Below are positions 52,018-61,262 of a stretch of DNA of 64,000 nt, piece by piece (the first letter of the stretch is position 1; each line of letters starts with the position of its first letter). The notes beneath the pieces are model-generated. The model saw only the letters and a program-made list of their open reading frames with translations, did not search any database and was not told the origin of the DNA. Origin of the DNA: an uncultured Burkholderiales bacterium (lineage in GTDB: Bacteria > Pseudomonadota > Gammaproteobacteria > Burkholderiales > Burkholderiaceae_C); NCBI GenBank assembly GCA_903838355.1, contig CAILYC010000012.1, positions 1-64,000 of the forward strand, in the 5' to 3' direction. A program made the translations under genes and the position numbers.

Positions 52018-53172
52018 TCAGGACAAGGGGTTGGGGTGGGCTGGTGTAGTGTTGTGCAAAGGGGGTTGTGGCAAAGAAGAAGCGTGGCGTGTTTTTTCTA
52101 AAAGCATGGCGTCACCGTAGCTGAAAAATCGGTACTCCTCGGCCTTGGCATGGGCATAACAGTGCTTCATGTGCTCAAAGCCACAAAAAGCGCTCACCAG
52201 CATCAAGAGGGTGCTTTTGGGCAAATGAAAATTGGTGAGCAACAAGTCCACGGCTTTGAACTCAAAGCCCGGGGTGATGAAGATGTCGGTGTCGCCTGAG
52301 GCCTGTTGCGTTCGCGCCCAAGATTCGAGTGCGCGAACACTGGTGGTGCCCACGGCCAGGACGCGGGAGCCCCTGCTTTTGCAAGCGCGAATGGCCTCCA
52401 AGGTGTGGGCTGGGATGTGATAGCGCTCAAAATGCATGCGGTGGTCTTTGATGAGGGCGGTCTTCACCGGCTGAAAGGTCCCCGCCCCCACGTGCAAGGT
52501 CACTTGAGAGCTCACCACCCCAGCATCGTTGAGCGCAGCCAAGACCGACGCATCAAAGTGCAAGGCGGCAGTCGGCGCTGCGACCGCGCCCAGATTTTGG
52601 GCAAAGATGGTTTGGTAGTCTTCTTGGTCGCTGCCCTCCTCTTCACGGGTGATGTAGGGTGGCAAGGGGATGTGGCCTGACTCGCTCATGATCTCCATGG
52701 GGTCTTTGGACAAGGCCAATCGCCACAAGGGCCCGTCTGGGTCTGGGTAGCGCGAGAGCAAGGTGGCCGTGGCGCCGCCGTTGAAGAGCAAGGTGGCCCC
52801 GATCCGGGGCTTTTTACTCACCCGCAAATGCGCCGCCACTTGGTGGGGCGGCTCTTTGGCTGAGTTGTTGTGGAGCTCAAGCGCGGGCAGCACCCGCTCA
52901 ATGAGCATTTCAAATTGCCCGCCGCTGGTCTTTTTCCCAAAAAGACGCGCTTTCATGACTTGGGTGTCGTTGAAGACCATCAAGTCACCGGCCCTGAGCA
53001 GCGAGGGCAAGGCGGCAAAGTGGCGGTCGACCAGAGCCGCTTGGCGTGCGTCCAAGAGTCGAGAGGCACTTCTGGGGTGACAGGGATGCTGGGCGATCAA
53101 GTGCTCGGGCAGCTCAAAATCAAAGTCACTGAGTTGCCAGTCTGGCGGGTTGGCGAGGTTTTGAGTGTGCAT
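52018..53172 (-). CDS. queA: S-adenosylmethionine:tRNA ribosyltransferase-isomerase
   Basis: A 384-residue enzyme that adds epoxycyclopentanediol from SAM to preQ1 in tRNA. FDFELPEHLIAQHP, AGDLMVFNDTQVMKARLFG, LHVGAGTFQPVK, GTTSVRALE and TNFHLPKSTLLMLVSAF are conserved. The start at 53172 is the family start. The C-terminal about 20 residues (Pro/Asn-rich) are variable. Forms a pair with tgt. Confidence 0.97.
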   Translation of the reverse strand: MHTQNLANPPDWQLSDFDFELPEHLIAQHPCHPRSASRLLDARQAALVDRHFAALPSLLRAGDLMVFNDTQVMKARLFGKKTSGGQFEMLIERVLPALELHNNSAKEPPHQVAAHLRVSKKPRIGATLLFNGGATATLLSRYPDPDGPLWRLALSKDPMEIMSESGHIPLPPYITREEEGSDQEDYQTIFAQNLGAVAAPTAALHFDASVLAALNDAGVVSSQVTLHVGAGTFQPVKTALIKDHRMHFERYHIPAHTLEAIRACKSRGSRVLAVGTTSVRALESWARTQQASGDTDIFITPGFEFKAVDLLLTNFHLPKSTLLMLVSAFCGFEHMKHCYAHAKAEEYRFFSYGDAMLLEKTRHASSLPQPPLHNTTPAHPNPLS

Positions 53173-53497
53173 GGTGCAAGAGGGCTTGACTGGCCCGTCT
53201 TCGGGATGTGGAAAAATTCGCGTGAGCAAGAGAAGGTTTTTTTTGCCCCTTTTTGCCCTTTTTTGTGCTTCTTCTTTGCGCCTTTTTGTGTTTCATGCGG
53301 CATATTCGCGCACATTCGCGCACATTTGTGCACGTTTAGCGCATGTTTCGCCACTCGGGGCCCCAAGCGCGCAAAAACACATGAGGAGCAGAAAAAAAGA
53401 CAGGCCTTAAAACCTCCCCTAAAGGGTGTTTCTCGCTTGTAGGTATTGTAGTTTGAAATAGTATGGTGTGGTTTTCAGAGGCACAATTGGAACACCC
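53173..53497. other. Divergent queA-recG intergenic region with short repeats
   Basis: No gene. Two repeat zones are visible: TTTTTTGCCC-like units near 53237-53290, and CATTCGCGCA/CATTTGTGCA 10-mers at 53301-53334. Towards recG, TTGTAG (53437-53442) and TAGTAT (53459-53464) with a 16-bp spacer form a possible but weak promoter. Confidence 0.5.
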
Positions 53498-55819
53498 ATG
53501 GACCACAAGAAACCCCCCACTGCTGCTCAAAAGGCTTTGCACAAGCTGGGTCTTTTCACGTCGCTCGATTTGGCACTGCATTTGCCCTATCGCTACGAAG
53601 ACGAAACCGTGCTCACGCCTTTGAACAAAGCCCGAGACGGGCAGATGGTCCACATTGAGGTGACGGTCAGCCATTTGGAAATTCAGCCCCACCCCAAGCG
53701 GCAAATAAAGCTCGAGGTGAGAGACGGCACCCAAGCGTGCACGGTGCGGTTTTTCAACGCCTATCCCTCCTTGGCCAAGCAGTTGACGCCGGGCAGCCGC
53801 TTGCGCTTGCGCGGCGAGATCAAGGGCGGGATGTTTGGCTGGACGATGATGCACCCAAGCCTGTCTAGCGCCAACGGCGAGCTGCCCAAGACCTTGACGC
53901 CGGTGTACGCCTCCACGCAGGCGCTGCCACAGTCCTACATCAGAAAGGCCGTGGCCGGGGGGCTCGCGCGCGCCATCCAAATGGGTGAGCTCGAGCCCAC
54001 ACTCGACCCAGAGCTTGAGGTCCCCGGCCTCATGCCACTCAAGGAGGCCTTGATTTTCTTGCACGCACCGAGTCCCGACACCCCTCTACTGATGTTGGAG
54101 CATCGCATGCACCCGGCCTGGCAAAGGCTCAAGTCCGATGAACTGCTCGCGCAACAACTCTCGCAAACCAAGGCCCGCCTGGAGCGTGCCCGAACCCAAG
54201 CCGTGGCCCTCAAACCCTTGTCGCGCTCGTCCTTGACACCGGCAAGCCCCCAAGGCTCAAAGGCTTTCGACTTGCTCAGTGTGACGGGTGCGCTTAGAAA
54301 AGCCTTGCCCTTTGACTTGACCCGAGCGCAAGCACGGGTGGCGCTCGAGATCGAGGGTGATTTGCTCAAAACCGTGCCCATGCACCGACTCCTTCAAGGC
54401 GATGTCGGATCGGGCAAGACGGTGGTGGCCGCACTGGCCGCAGCCCAATGCGTGGACGCGGGCTGGCAGTGCGCCTTGATGGCGCCCACCGAAATTTTGG
54501 CCCACCAGCACTTTGAGAAAATCTCAGACTGGTTGCAGCCGAGTTTGACCGCCCTGGGCCGCAAAGTGGTCTGGCTCACGGGCAGTCAAAAGAAAGCCGA
54601 AAAACTCGAGGCTTTGGCCGACATTGAGTCGGGGGTGGCCGCCTTGGTGATTGGCACCCACGCGGTGATTCAAGAGCAGGTGTACTTTAAAAACCTGGCC
54701 TTGGTGATCATCGATGAGCAGCACCGCTTTGGTGTGGCGCAGCGCTTGGCGCTCAGACAAAAGAGCCCACTCGTGGAGGAAGCGCTTGCCGCCGATCGGG
54801 GTGATCAAGAGCATCAAGAGACTCAAGAGAATCAAGAGACACAAGAAGCTCAAAAGCCTCGAGGTTTTGAGCCGCATTTGCTCATGATGAGTGCCACCCC
54901 GATACCGCGAACCTTGGCCATGAGTTATTTTGCCGATCTTGACGTCTCCACCTTGGACGAGTTGCCCCCCGGTCGTACGCCCGTGCTCACCAAGTTGTTC
55001 ACGGAGTCACGCCGCGCAGAACTGCTCTTGCGTGTCAAAGCGCAGTTGCAGTTGGGCCACCAGGTCTACTGGGTCTGTCCGCTCATTGAGGAGAGTGAAA
55101 GCCTCGATTTGAGCAACGCCACCCAAACCCACCAAGAGCTCCAAGAGGTGCTGGGCCACGAGGACTCAACGCTTTGGGGCTCAGGGGACGCGGCGCACCA
55201 ACAGCAGGCACTGGACGAAGACAGCGTGCTCTTGCAAGCCCAGGATCCAGCGCAGAGCCTTCCAACGCCCGCGCCCGTCAAAGTGGGCTTGCTGCACTCG
55301 AGAATGCACGAGCAAGAAAAAAAAGCGGTCATGCAAGCCTTCAAGTCCGGCGAGCTCCACGTTTTGGTGAGCACCACGGTGATCGAGGTCGGGGTGGATG
55401 TGCCCAACGCGAGTTTGATGGTGATTGAGCATGCCGAGCGCTTTGGCTTGAGCCAACTGCACCAATTGAGAGGCCGTGTGGGACGAGGCCGCGCGGCGTC
55501 AACGTGTGTGCTGCTCTACGCTGTGGGCGAGCATGGTAAATTGAGCGAGAACGCGCTCAACCGGCTCAAGGCCATGAGCCAGACCCAAGACGGTTTTGAG
55601 ATTGCAAGGCGAGACTTGGAGATCCGCGGTCCCGGTGAGTTTTTGGGGGCCAGGCAGTCGGGGGCGGCCTTGATGCGATTTGCCGACCCGAGCAAAGATT
55701 TCTTTTTGTTGGAGTGGGCCCAAAGCCTGGCGCCCAAACTCTGGGCGCAAGACCCCGAGACGGCGCAAGCGCATTTGGACCGCTGGCAAAGCATTCATGC
55801 CGAGTATTTGAAGGCTTGA
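53498..55819 (+). CDS. recG: ATP-dependent DNA helicase RecG
   Basis: A 773-residue superfamily 2 helicase that reverses stalled forks and resolves D-loops. N-terminal wedge (OB) domain with HLPYRYEDET, Walker A GDVGSGKT at 301-308, DEQH box in LVIIDEQHRFG, SATPIPRTLAMS, and the C-terminal VIEVGVDVPNASLMVIEHAERFGLSQ/QLRGRVGRG. It is about 70-80 residues longer than usual because of two low-complexity insertions: Gln/Glu/Thr-rich repeats near 433-456, just before the SATPIPRT motif, and a Gln/Asp-rich stretch near 553-593. Both are in frame. The ATG at 53498 gives the family start. First gene of the recG-oxyR-ubiA neighbourhood. Confidence 0.96.
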   Translation: MDHKKPPTAAQKALHKLGLFTSLDLALHLPYRYEDETVLTPLNKARDGQMVHIEVTVSHLEIQPHPKRQIKLEVRDGTQACTVRFFNAYPSLAKQLTPGSRLRLRGEIKGGMFGWTMMHPSLSSANGELPKTLTPVYASTQALPQSYIRKAVAGGLARAIQMGELEPTLDPELEVPGLMPLKEALIFLHAPSPDTPLLMLEHRMHPAWQRLKSDELLAQQLSQTKARLERARTQAVALKPLSRSSLTPASPQGSKAFDLLSVTGALRKALPFDLTRAQARVALEIEGDLLKTVPMHRLLQGDVGSGKTVVAALAAAQCVDAGWQCALMAPTEILAHQHFEKISDWLQPSLTALGRKVVWLTGSQKKAEKLEALADIESGVAALVIGTHAVIQEQVYFKNLALVIIDEQHRFGVAQRLALRQKSPLVEEALAADRGDQEHQETQENQETQEAQKPRGFEPHLLMMSATPIPRTLAMSYFADLDVSTLDELPPGRTPVLTKLFTESRRAELLLRVKAQLQLGHQVYWVCPLIEESESLDLSNATQTHQELQEVLGHEDSTLWGSGDAAHQQQALDEDSVLLQAQDPAQSLPTPAPVKVGLLHSRMHEQEKKAVMQAFKSGELHVLVSTTVIEVGVDVPNASLMVIEHAERFGLSQLHQLRGRVGRGRAASTCVLLYAVGEHGKLSENALNRLKAMSQTQDGFEIARRDLEIRGPGEFLGARQSGAALMRFADPSKDFFLLEWAQSLAPKLWAQDPETAQAHLDRWQSIHAEYLKA
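54801..54856. repeat. 9-bp tandem repeat inside recG
   Basis: About six degenerate units of ATCAAGAGA/CTCAAGAGA type, in frame, encoding Gln-Glu-Thr/His repeats. Confidence 0.9.
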
Positions 55820-55858
55820 GTTTGGCTCGAGCTGACGTTTGAATGGGGCTTGAAGTGG

Positions 55859-55893
55859 ATTCAATATGGCTTCAATAGACCTTCAATAGACCT
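55859..55893. repeat. 10-11 bp tandem repeat between recG and oxyR
   Basis: TTCAATA(T/G)GGC-like unit repeated three times. Confidence 0.8.
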
Positions 55894-55951
55894 GCCAAGC
55901 CCCTTGGCTTCTTGTTAGACTTCACGCTTTAAGACGAAACTGAGCGCGCGC

Positions 55952-56917
55952 ATGACCTTGACCGAGTTGAAATACATTGTGGCGGTGGCCAGAGAGCGGC
56001 ACTTTGGGAGGGCCGCGGATGCGTGTTTTGTCTCACAACCCACGCTCTCGGTGTCCATCAAAAAGCTCGAAGAAGAACTGGACTTGAAGCTCTTTGAGCG
56101 AAGCGCCAACGAAGTGACACCGACTGCCCTTGGCGAAGAGATCGTGCGCCAAGCCCAAAGCGTGCTCGAGCAAGCGGCCAATATCAAGGAGATTGCCAAG
56201 CGCGGCAAAGACCCCTTGGCGGGCCAATTGAAGCTCGGGATCATCTACACCATAGGCCCTTATTTGCTGCCCGAGTTGGTGAAAAGCGTGATCACCTTGA
56301 CGCCGCAAATGCCCTTGATGCTGCAAGAAAACTTCACCAACAAGCTCCTGGACATGCTCAGAACGGGCGAGATCGATTGCGCCATCATGGCCGAGCCCTT
56401 TCAAGATGCGGGACTGGCCTTGTGCCCGCTGTATGACGAGCCCTTTATGGCGGCCTTGCCCAGTGGACACCCGCTGGCCGAGAAGTCCAGCATTGGCGCG
56501 CAAGAACTCAAGGACGAGACGCTGTTGCTGCTTGGAAACGGCCACTGTTTCCGCGACCATGTGCTGGAAGTGTGCCCGGAGTTTGCACGCTTTGCCAGCA
56601 ACGCAGAGGGCATTCGCAAAAGCTTTGAGGGCTCTTCGCTCGAAACCATTCGCCACATGGTGGCCGCCGGTATGGGGGTGACCTTGGTGCCGCGCCTGAG
56701 TGTGCCAGCCAGTGCGCTCGAGCGCCCGGCGAGAAAGAAAAAAGAACTCTCCACCTATGTGCGCTACTTGCCCATTGTTGACCCTGGGCAGCCAGCGCCG
56801 TCTCGGCGTGTGGTGCTTTGCTGGAGAAAGAGCTTTACGCGCTACGAGGCGATTGCCGCCCTCAGGAATGCGGTCTATGCTTGTGAGCTGCCTGGGGTCA
56901 CCCGGCTCACCGCCTAG
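55952..56917 (+). CDS. oxyR: Hydrogen peroxide-sensing LysR-type regulator OxyR
   Basis: A 321-residue LysR regulator. The N-terminal winged helix (MTLTELKYIVAVARERHFGRAA) is OxyR-like, and the two redox cysteines lie at exactly C199 and C208 in GNGHCFRDHVLEVCP, the same numbering as E. coli, so peroxide sensing by disulfide formation is expected. No peroxidase gene is adjacent; recG-oxyR order is known from other Burkholderiales. ubiA begins 20 bp after the stop. Confidence 0.96.
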   Translation: MTLTELKYIVAVARERHFGRAADACFVSQPTLSVSIKKLEEELDLKLFERSANEVTPTALGEEIVRQAQSVLEQAANIKEIAKRGKDPLAGQLKLGIIYTIGPYLLPELVKSVITLTPQMPLMLQENFTNKLLDMLRTGEIDCAIMAEPFQDAGLALCPLYDEPFMAALPSGHPLAEKSSIGAQELKDETLLLLGNGHCFRDHVLEVCPEFARFASNAEGIRKSFEGSSLETIRHMVAAGMGVTLVPRLSVPASALERPARKKKELSTYVRYLPIVDPGQPAPSRRVVLCWRKSFTRYEAIAALRNAVYACELPGVTRLTA

Positions 56918-56937
56918 GATCAAGGGAGGGTTGAGCC

Positions 56938-57861
56938 ATGAAGCCTGAACTGCAAACACCCCAAGCAACTCGGCCTGGGCGCCTGGCTCTTTATTTGGAC
57001 CTCATCCGCTGGAGCCGACCCGCGGGTTGGCTGCTGCTGCTGTGGCCCTCTTTGTCTGCGCTTTGGTTGGCACAAGGCGGTTGGCCGGGATGGCATTTGC
57101 TCGGTGTCTTTGTGCTTGGAACGGTCTTAATGCGCTCGGCCGGTTGCTGCTTGAACGATGTGGCCGATCGCGAGTTTGATCGCCACGTCAAGCGAACCGC
57201 CAACCGACCCGTCACGCGTGGCGCTTTGGGTGTCAAAGAGGCATTGGGACTCGGAGCTGGGATGGCCTTGCTGGCCTTTGCACTGGTGTGCACGGTCAAT
57301 GCGGCCAGCGTGATGTGGTCCTTTGTGGCACTGGGCGTGGCGGTGGTCTATCCTTATGCCAAACGCTTTGTCTCCATGCCCCAAGCGGTGCTGGGGGTGG
57401 CTTTTAGTTTTGGCATCCCGATGGCCTACGCCAGCGTGCTGGGCGCGCGCTACCCTGAGCAGACCTGGCTGGAAGTGGTCCCGCTTGAGGCCTGGGGGCT
57501 CTTGTTGGGCAACATGGCCTGGGTGTTGGCCTATGACACCGAGTACGCCATGGTGGACCGCGACGACGACCTTCACTTGGGAATGAAAACCTCGGCCATC
57601 ACCTTGGGCGACAAGGATGTCTCCTTTGTCATGGTCTGCTACGGCGTTTACTTGGCGAGCTGGACCGTGCTCACGCTGCCCCATGGCCTGGGGCTTTATT
57701 GGGGCATCGCTTTGGTGCTTGGCCTGGCGCAAGTGGTGTTTCACTTTGTGCTCATTCGAAAGCGAACGAGAGAGGGCTGCTTTTTGGCGTTTCGACTCAA
57801 CCATTGGTTGGGCGCCACCCTGTTTGCTGGGATCGTGGCCGGATTTGCGCTGCGGCAGTGA
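56938..57861 (+). CDS. ubiA: 4-hydroxybenzoate polyprenyltransferase
   Basis: A 307-residue membrane prenyltransferase that attaches the polyprenyl tail to 4-hydroxybenzoate in ubiquinone synthesis. The two Asp-rich motifs are NDVADREFD (73-81) and [12 protein letters not shown] (200-211). About eight hydrophobic segments. Follows oxyR closely and probably shares its transcript. Confidence 0.96.
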   Translation: MKPELQTPQATRPGRLALYLDLIRWSRPAGWLLLLWPSLSALWLAQGGWPGWHLLGVFVLGTVLMRSAGCCLNDVADREFDRHVKRTANRPVTRGALGVKEALGLGAGMALLAFALVCTVNAASVMWSFVALGVAVVYPYAKRFVSMPQAVLGVAFSFGIPMAYASVLGARYPEQTWLEVVPLEAWGLLLGNMAWVLAYDTEYAMVDRDDDLHLGMKTSAITLGDKDVSFVMVCYGVYLASWTVLTLPHGLGLYWGIALVLGLAQVVFHFVLIRKRTREGCFLAFRLNHWLGATLFAGIVAGFALRQ

Positions 57862-57922
57862 GTTGATCTACCCATTTGACATCCTCCGCCTTCACGCAGA
57901 GGATTTCCACGCACCATGTTAA

Positions 57923-57961
57923 AAAACAATAAGCCTCAGAAAGCGATTCTCTTTCTGAGGC
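57923..57961 (-). terminator. Rho-independent terminator for the small secreted protein gene
   Basis: GCCTCAGAAAG pairs with CTTTCTGAGGC around a 7-nt loop; on the minus strand it is followed by TTATTGTTTTTT. On the plus strand only CTTTGGG follows, so it serves the minus-strand gene at 58009 best, and perhaps ubiA weakly. Confidence 0.8.
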
Positions 57962-58008
57962 CTTTGGGTGACAAGGGCATCAAGCCCAAGGCTCGACGCT
58001 CAAGCCGA

Positions 58009-58239
58009 TCAGTTGGCGGCGGCGGCCTTGTGTTTTTTGCCGTGCTTTTTCTTTTTGGCTTTGTGGGCTTTTTTGCCTTCACTGGCGGTGGTGCTGGGAG
58101 ATGAAGCGGCTGGTGCAGCGCTTGGTGCAGCGGCTGGTGCAGCAGCAGGAGCGCTGGCGGGTGCTGGCGTTTGAGCGGAAGTGTTCAAAGAAAAAGCGAG
58201 AACGCTGGTGCTGAGTAAAAGGGCAAGAAGTTTGTTCAT
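58009..58239 (-). CDS. Small secreted Ala/Pro-rich protein with basic tail, hypothetical
   Basis: A 76-residue protein: signal peptide (MNKLLALLLSTSVLAFSLNTSAQ, about 22 residues), a Thr-Pro-Ala-Pro-Ala repeat (about 24-47), a short Ser/Thr linker and a Lys/His-rich tail (KKAHKAKKKKHGKKHKAAAAN). Similar small secreted Ala/Lys proteins occur in Comamonadaceae without known role; the basic tail could bind acidic polymers or metal. It has its own terminator and lies between convergent ubiA and upstream proC, so it looks real. The middle part is encoded by GGTGCAGCG(C)-type repeats (58109-58165). Confidence 0.7.
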   Translation of the reverse strand: MNKLLALLLSTSVLAFSLNTSAQTPAPASAPAAAPAAAPSAAPAASSPSTTASEGKKAHKAKKKKHGKKHKAAAAN

Positions 58240-58340
58240 TTGTGTTGTGTACCTAAAAAAGAGAAGACCTCGGTATTTTCGCACTGAATTGGCACCTGTT
58301 TTGAAGCGAACAAAATTAGGCCCTTGGGCTGCCCCCGGGT

Positions 58341-59279
58341 TCAATGGCCAAATTCTTCGCCCAGTGCCTTGGCGCGGCGATGGGCGGCCCAAAGTGCGGC
58401 TTGAAATTTATCCCCCAAAGCCTCTTGGTTCATGAGTTCAAGAGCCGCTTGGGTGGTGCCCCCCTTGGAGGTCACGCGCTCTCGCAGCACCCCGGGTGTT
58501 TCAGGGCTTTGTGAGGCCAAGTGACCCGCTCCAATCAGGGTGCCGATGGCCAACTGCTTGGCCTCGGCGGCAGACAAGCCCATTTGCTCGCCGGCAGCGC
58601 ACATGGCTTCTAGAAAATAAAAGACATAGGCCGGACCCGAGCCCGAAATGGCGGTCACCGCATCCAAGAGCGACTCGTCTTTGAGCCAGAGCCACTGCCC
58701 AGTGCTTTGAAGAACGGCTTCAATGAGGGCTTGGTCTTGTCGGCTCACCGCCGAATTGGCGTACAGACCGGTTTGACCTAGGCCCACCAGAGCGGGTGTG
58801 TTGGGCATGGCCCTCACGAGTCGAGGCGCTTTGAGCCATTCGGACATGCTGTGCATGGTGATGCCGGCGGCAACACTCAAGTGCAGTGTCAGAGGGGTCC
58901 ATGGGGCTGCAGCTCGGGCCGCTTCTTTGAACACTTGCGGTTTGACCGCCCAAACCACCAAATCGGCCATGGCTAAAAACTCCCCAGGCTGGTCCCAAGT
59001 GTGCACACCCAGGGTTTGGAGTTGCTGGCGCTGGGAAACCAAAGGCTCGATCACGTGCAGGCTTTGAGGCTCGTGGCCGCTTTTGAGCAAGCCCCCCAAA
59101 ATAGCACTGGCCATGTTGCCTCCGCCGACAAAAACAATGGTGCTTTGGGCTGTCGAGGCGGGCGAGGGTGAAAAAGCGAACGGCTCAGACTGCACAGACT
59201 GCTCGGAATGCTCGGAATGCTCGGAATGCTCGAACTGGGCGTTATGGATGGGAACGTTTGGAGGGGTGGGACTGGACAT
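58341..59279 (-). CDS. proC: Pyrroline-5-carboxylate reductase
   Basis: A 312-residue enzyme that makes proline from pyrroline-5-carboxylate. The dinucleotide loop FVGGGNMASAILGGLL begins at residue 50, and SGSGPAYVFYFLEAM and GVLRERVTSKGGTTQAAL are the C-terminal signatures. The first 46 residues are not part of normal ProC: they include GEHS/EHSE repeats encoded by a 9-bp tandem array. A GTG at residue 29 is an alternative start, but nothing else is available before the core, and neither start has a clear ribosome binding site. Confidence 0.93.
   Translation of the reverse strand: MSSPTPPNVPIHNAQFEHSEHSEHSEQSVQSEPFAFSPSPASTAQSTIVFVGGGNMASAILGGLLKSGHEPQSLHVIEPLVSQRQQLQTLGVHTWDQPGEFLAMADLVVWAVKPQVFKEAARAAAPWTPLTLHLSVAAGITMHSMSEWLKAPRLVRAMPNTPALVGLGQTGLYANSAVSRQDQALIEAVLQSTGQWLWLKDESLLDAVTAISGSGPAYVFYFLEAMCAAGEQMGLSAAEAKQLAIGTLIGAGHLASQSPETPGVLRERVTSKGGTTQAALELMNQEALGDKFQAALWAAHRRAKALGEEFGH
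59183..59236. repeat. 9-bp tandem repeat in the 5' end of proC
   Basis: GCTCGGAAT units, three exact and two to three degenerate copies, in frame with proC and encoding Glu-His-Ser repeats on the minus strand. Confidence 0.92.
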
Positions 59280-59477
59280 GGTTCAATACAATAAAGGGTG
59301 AGTTCAGCGTCTGATGGAATCGGAATCGGATTAGCACGGACTTCGGGGGTGAAAATGGCCCCTTGAAAACGCTCTGTGTGGGGAAAAACAAACATCACGG
59401 ATCTCGCGATTATCCCTTCAAATGGCCAAAAACCATGGGTTTGGCATGGCCCGATTAACGCCGTGAAATGAGGGGGC

Positions 59478-59506
59478 TTGACGCGGGGACAAAAATCAAT
59501 CATAAT
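59478..59506 (+). promoter_or_regulatory. Sigma70 promoter of the spc ribosomal protein operon
   Basis: TTGACG (59478-59483) and CATAAT (59501-59506) with a 17-bp spacer; expected transcription start near 59513, giving an about 170-nt leader before rplN. Confidence 0.8.
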
Positions 59507-59685
59507 CGTGGGCTCTGCTCAAAAAAGCAGGAATCTTCCCCAAACAAAATTGCGTTGAGCACGGTGCAGCACACAGCTTCACAGGGTTCAGGGCAACGAT
59601 GGCGGGTCCAAGACTGATTAGGACGAGGTTGAGTGCTCAAGCGTTCATCCCCTAAACCCTAGTACAAGTTGGGAATTAACAGAAA
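59507..59685 (+). other. Untranslated leader of the spc operon
   Basis: No frame of note. TTGAGCAC (59555-59562) and GTGCTCAA (59633-59640) are perfect 8-bp inverted partners enclosing 70 nt, which could fold the leader into a long-range hairpin with an inner region rich in GGTGCAGCACAC-type short stems. Whether it regulates is unknown. Confidence 0.45.
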
Positions 59686-60054
59686 ATGATCCAGACAGAA
59701 TCTCGATTAGAGGTTGCCGACAACACGGGCGCCAAGTCCGTGCTTTGCATCAAGGTGCTTGGGGGTTCCAAGCGTCGTTATGCCAGCGTTGGTGACGTCA
59801 TCAAAGTCACTATCAAGGAAGCCGCTCCGCGTGGCCGCGTCAAAAAAGGCGAGGTCTACAGTGCCGTGGTGGTTCGCACCGCCAAGGGTATCCGTCGCTC
59901 AGACGGCTCTTTGGTGAAATTCGATGGCAACGCAGCCGTGTTGCTCAATAACAAACTAGAGCCCATTGGCACTCGTATCTTTGGCCCCGTCACGCGTGAA
60001 TTGCGTAACGAGCGTTTCATGAAGATCGTGTCCTTGGCGCCTGAAGTTCTGTAA
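59686..60054 (+). CDS. rplN: 50S ribosomal protein L14
   Basis: 122 residues, standard length. [19 protein letters not shown] and the C-terminal [12 protein letters not shown] are typical. First gene of the spc operon here; the usual preceding rpsQ is absent, and proC is divergent upstream. Confidence 0.98.
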   Translation: MIQTESRLEVADNTGAKSVLCIKVLGGSKRRYASVGDVIKVTIKEAAPRGRVKKGEVYSAVVVRTAKGIRRSDGSLVKFDGNAAVLLNNKLEPIGTRIFGPVTRELRNERFMKIVSLAPEVL

Positions 60055-60065
60055 GGAATAGGGCC

Positions 60066-60386
60066 ATGAACAAGATTCGCAAAGGTGACGAGATCGTTGT
60101 CCTCGCAGGACGCGACAAGGGCAAGCGCGGCAAGGTCGTGCTTCGCAAGGACGAGAGCCATGTGGTGGTTGAGGGCATCAATCTGGTGAAAAAACACACC
60201 AAGCCCAACCCAATGGCTGGCCAAGAAGGTGGCATAGTGGAGAAATCCATGCCCATTCACCAGTCCAATGTGGCCATTTTCAATGCGCAGACCGGCAAAG
60301 CCGATCGCGTTGGTATCAAATTACTCGCCGATGGCAAGAAGGTTCGCGTCTTCAAGTCCAGTGGTGAAGAAATCAAGGTGGCATGA
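60066..60386 (+). CDS. rplX: 50S ribosomal protein L24
   Basis: 106 residues; KOW motif in [17 protein letters not shown] near 7-25. Assembly initiator of the 50S subunit. Its stop overlaps an ATG of the rplE frame. Confidence 0.98.
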   Translation: MNKIRKGDEIVVLAGRDKGKRGKVVLRKDESHVVVEGINLVKKHTKPNPMAGQEGGIVEKSMPIHQSNVAIFNAQTGKADRVGIKLLADGKKVRVFKSSGEEIKVA

Positions 60387-60388
60387 GC

Positions 60389-60928
60389 ATGGCACGTCTT
60401 CAACAGTTTTACCGTGAAAAACTCGTTCCCGAGTTGATTGCCAAGTTTGGTTACAAGTCACCCATGCAGGTGCCTCGTTTGACCAAGATTACCCTCAACA
60501 TGGGGGTGAGTGAGGCCGTGGCCGACAAAAAGGTCATGGACGCCGCGGTGGGGGATCTCACCAAGATTGCCGCCCAAAAGCCAGTCGTCACCGTTGCCAA
60601 AAAAGCCATTGCGGGCTTCAAAATCCGTGAAGGCCAAGCGATTGGTTGCATGGTCACCTTGCGTGGCGTGCAGATGTACGAATTCTTGGACCGCTTTGTC
60701 ACGATCGCTTTGCCCCGTGTGCGCGATTTTCGTGGTATTTCCGGTCGCGCCTTTGATGGCCGTGGGAATTACAACATCGGCGTGAAAGAGCAGATCATTT
60801 TCCCTGAAATTGAGTACGACAAGGTTGACGCCTTGCGCGGCCTCAACATCAGCATCACCACAACGGCTAAAAACGATGAAGAGTGCAAGGCGCTGCTCAC
60901 CGGTTTCCGTTTCCCGTTTAAGAACTGA
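60389..60928 (+). CDS. rplE: 50S ribosomal protein L5
   Basis: 179 residues. The start at 60389 ([16 protein letters not shown]) was chosen over the ATG at 60383 because AAGGTGG is then correctly spaced and length is standard. L5 binds 5S r[23 protein letters not shown] is diagnostic. Confidence 0.97.
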   Translation: MARLQQFYREKLVPELIAKFGYKSPMQVPRLTKITLNMGVSEAVADKKVMDAAVGDLTKIAAQKPVVTVAKKAIAGFKIREGQAIGCMVTLRGVQMYEFLDRFVTIALPRVRDFRGISGRAFDGRGNYNIGVKEQIIFPEIEYDKVDALRGLNISITTTAKNDEECKALLTGFRFPFKN

Positions 60929-60936
60929 GGTGACCT

Positions 60937-61242
60937 GTGGCTAAAGTAGCATTGATCGAGCGCGAGCTCAAGCGTGATAGATTGGTGGCAAAGTATGCAA
61001 AGAAATACGCTGAATTGAAAGCGATTGCAAACTCTGCCAAGCATCCTGATGAGGAGCGCATGGCGGCTCGCTTGGAGCTGCAAAAGTTCCCGCGCAACGC
61101 CTACCCGACTCGTCAGCGCAACCGTTGCGAAATCACGGGTCGTCCTCGCGGAACATTCCGTCAGTTTGGTTTAGGTCGCGCCAAGGTGCGGGAGATGGCT
61201 TTCCAAGGCAACATCCCCGGTATCACCAAGGCCAGCTGGTAA
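60937..61242 (+). CDS. rpsN: 30S ribosomal protein S14
   Basis: 101 residues from a GTG start at 60937. The long S14 form without the CxxC zinc sites ([19 protein letters not shown]). Sits 8 bp after rplE. Confidence 0.97.
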   Translation: MAKVALIERELKRDRLVAKYAKKYAELKAIANSAKHPDEERMAARLELQKFPRNAYPTRQRNRCEITGRPRGTFRQFGLGRAKVREMAFQGNIPGITKASW

Positions 61243-61262
61243 TAAGGCAGGAGCAATTCAAC

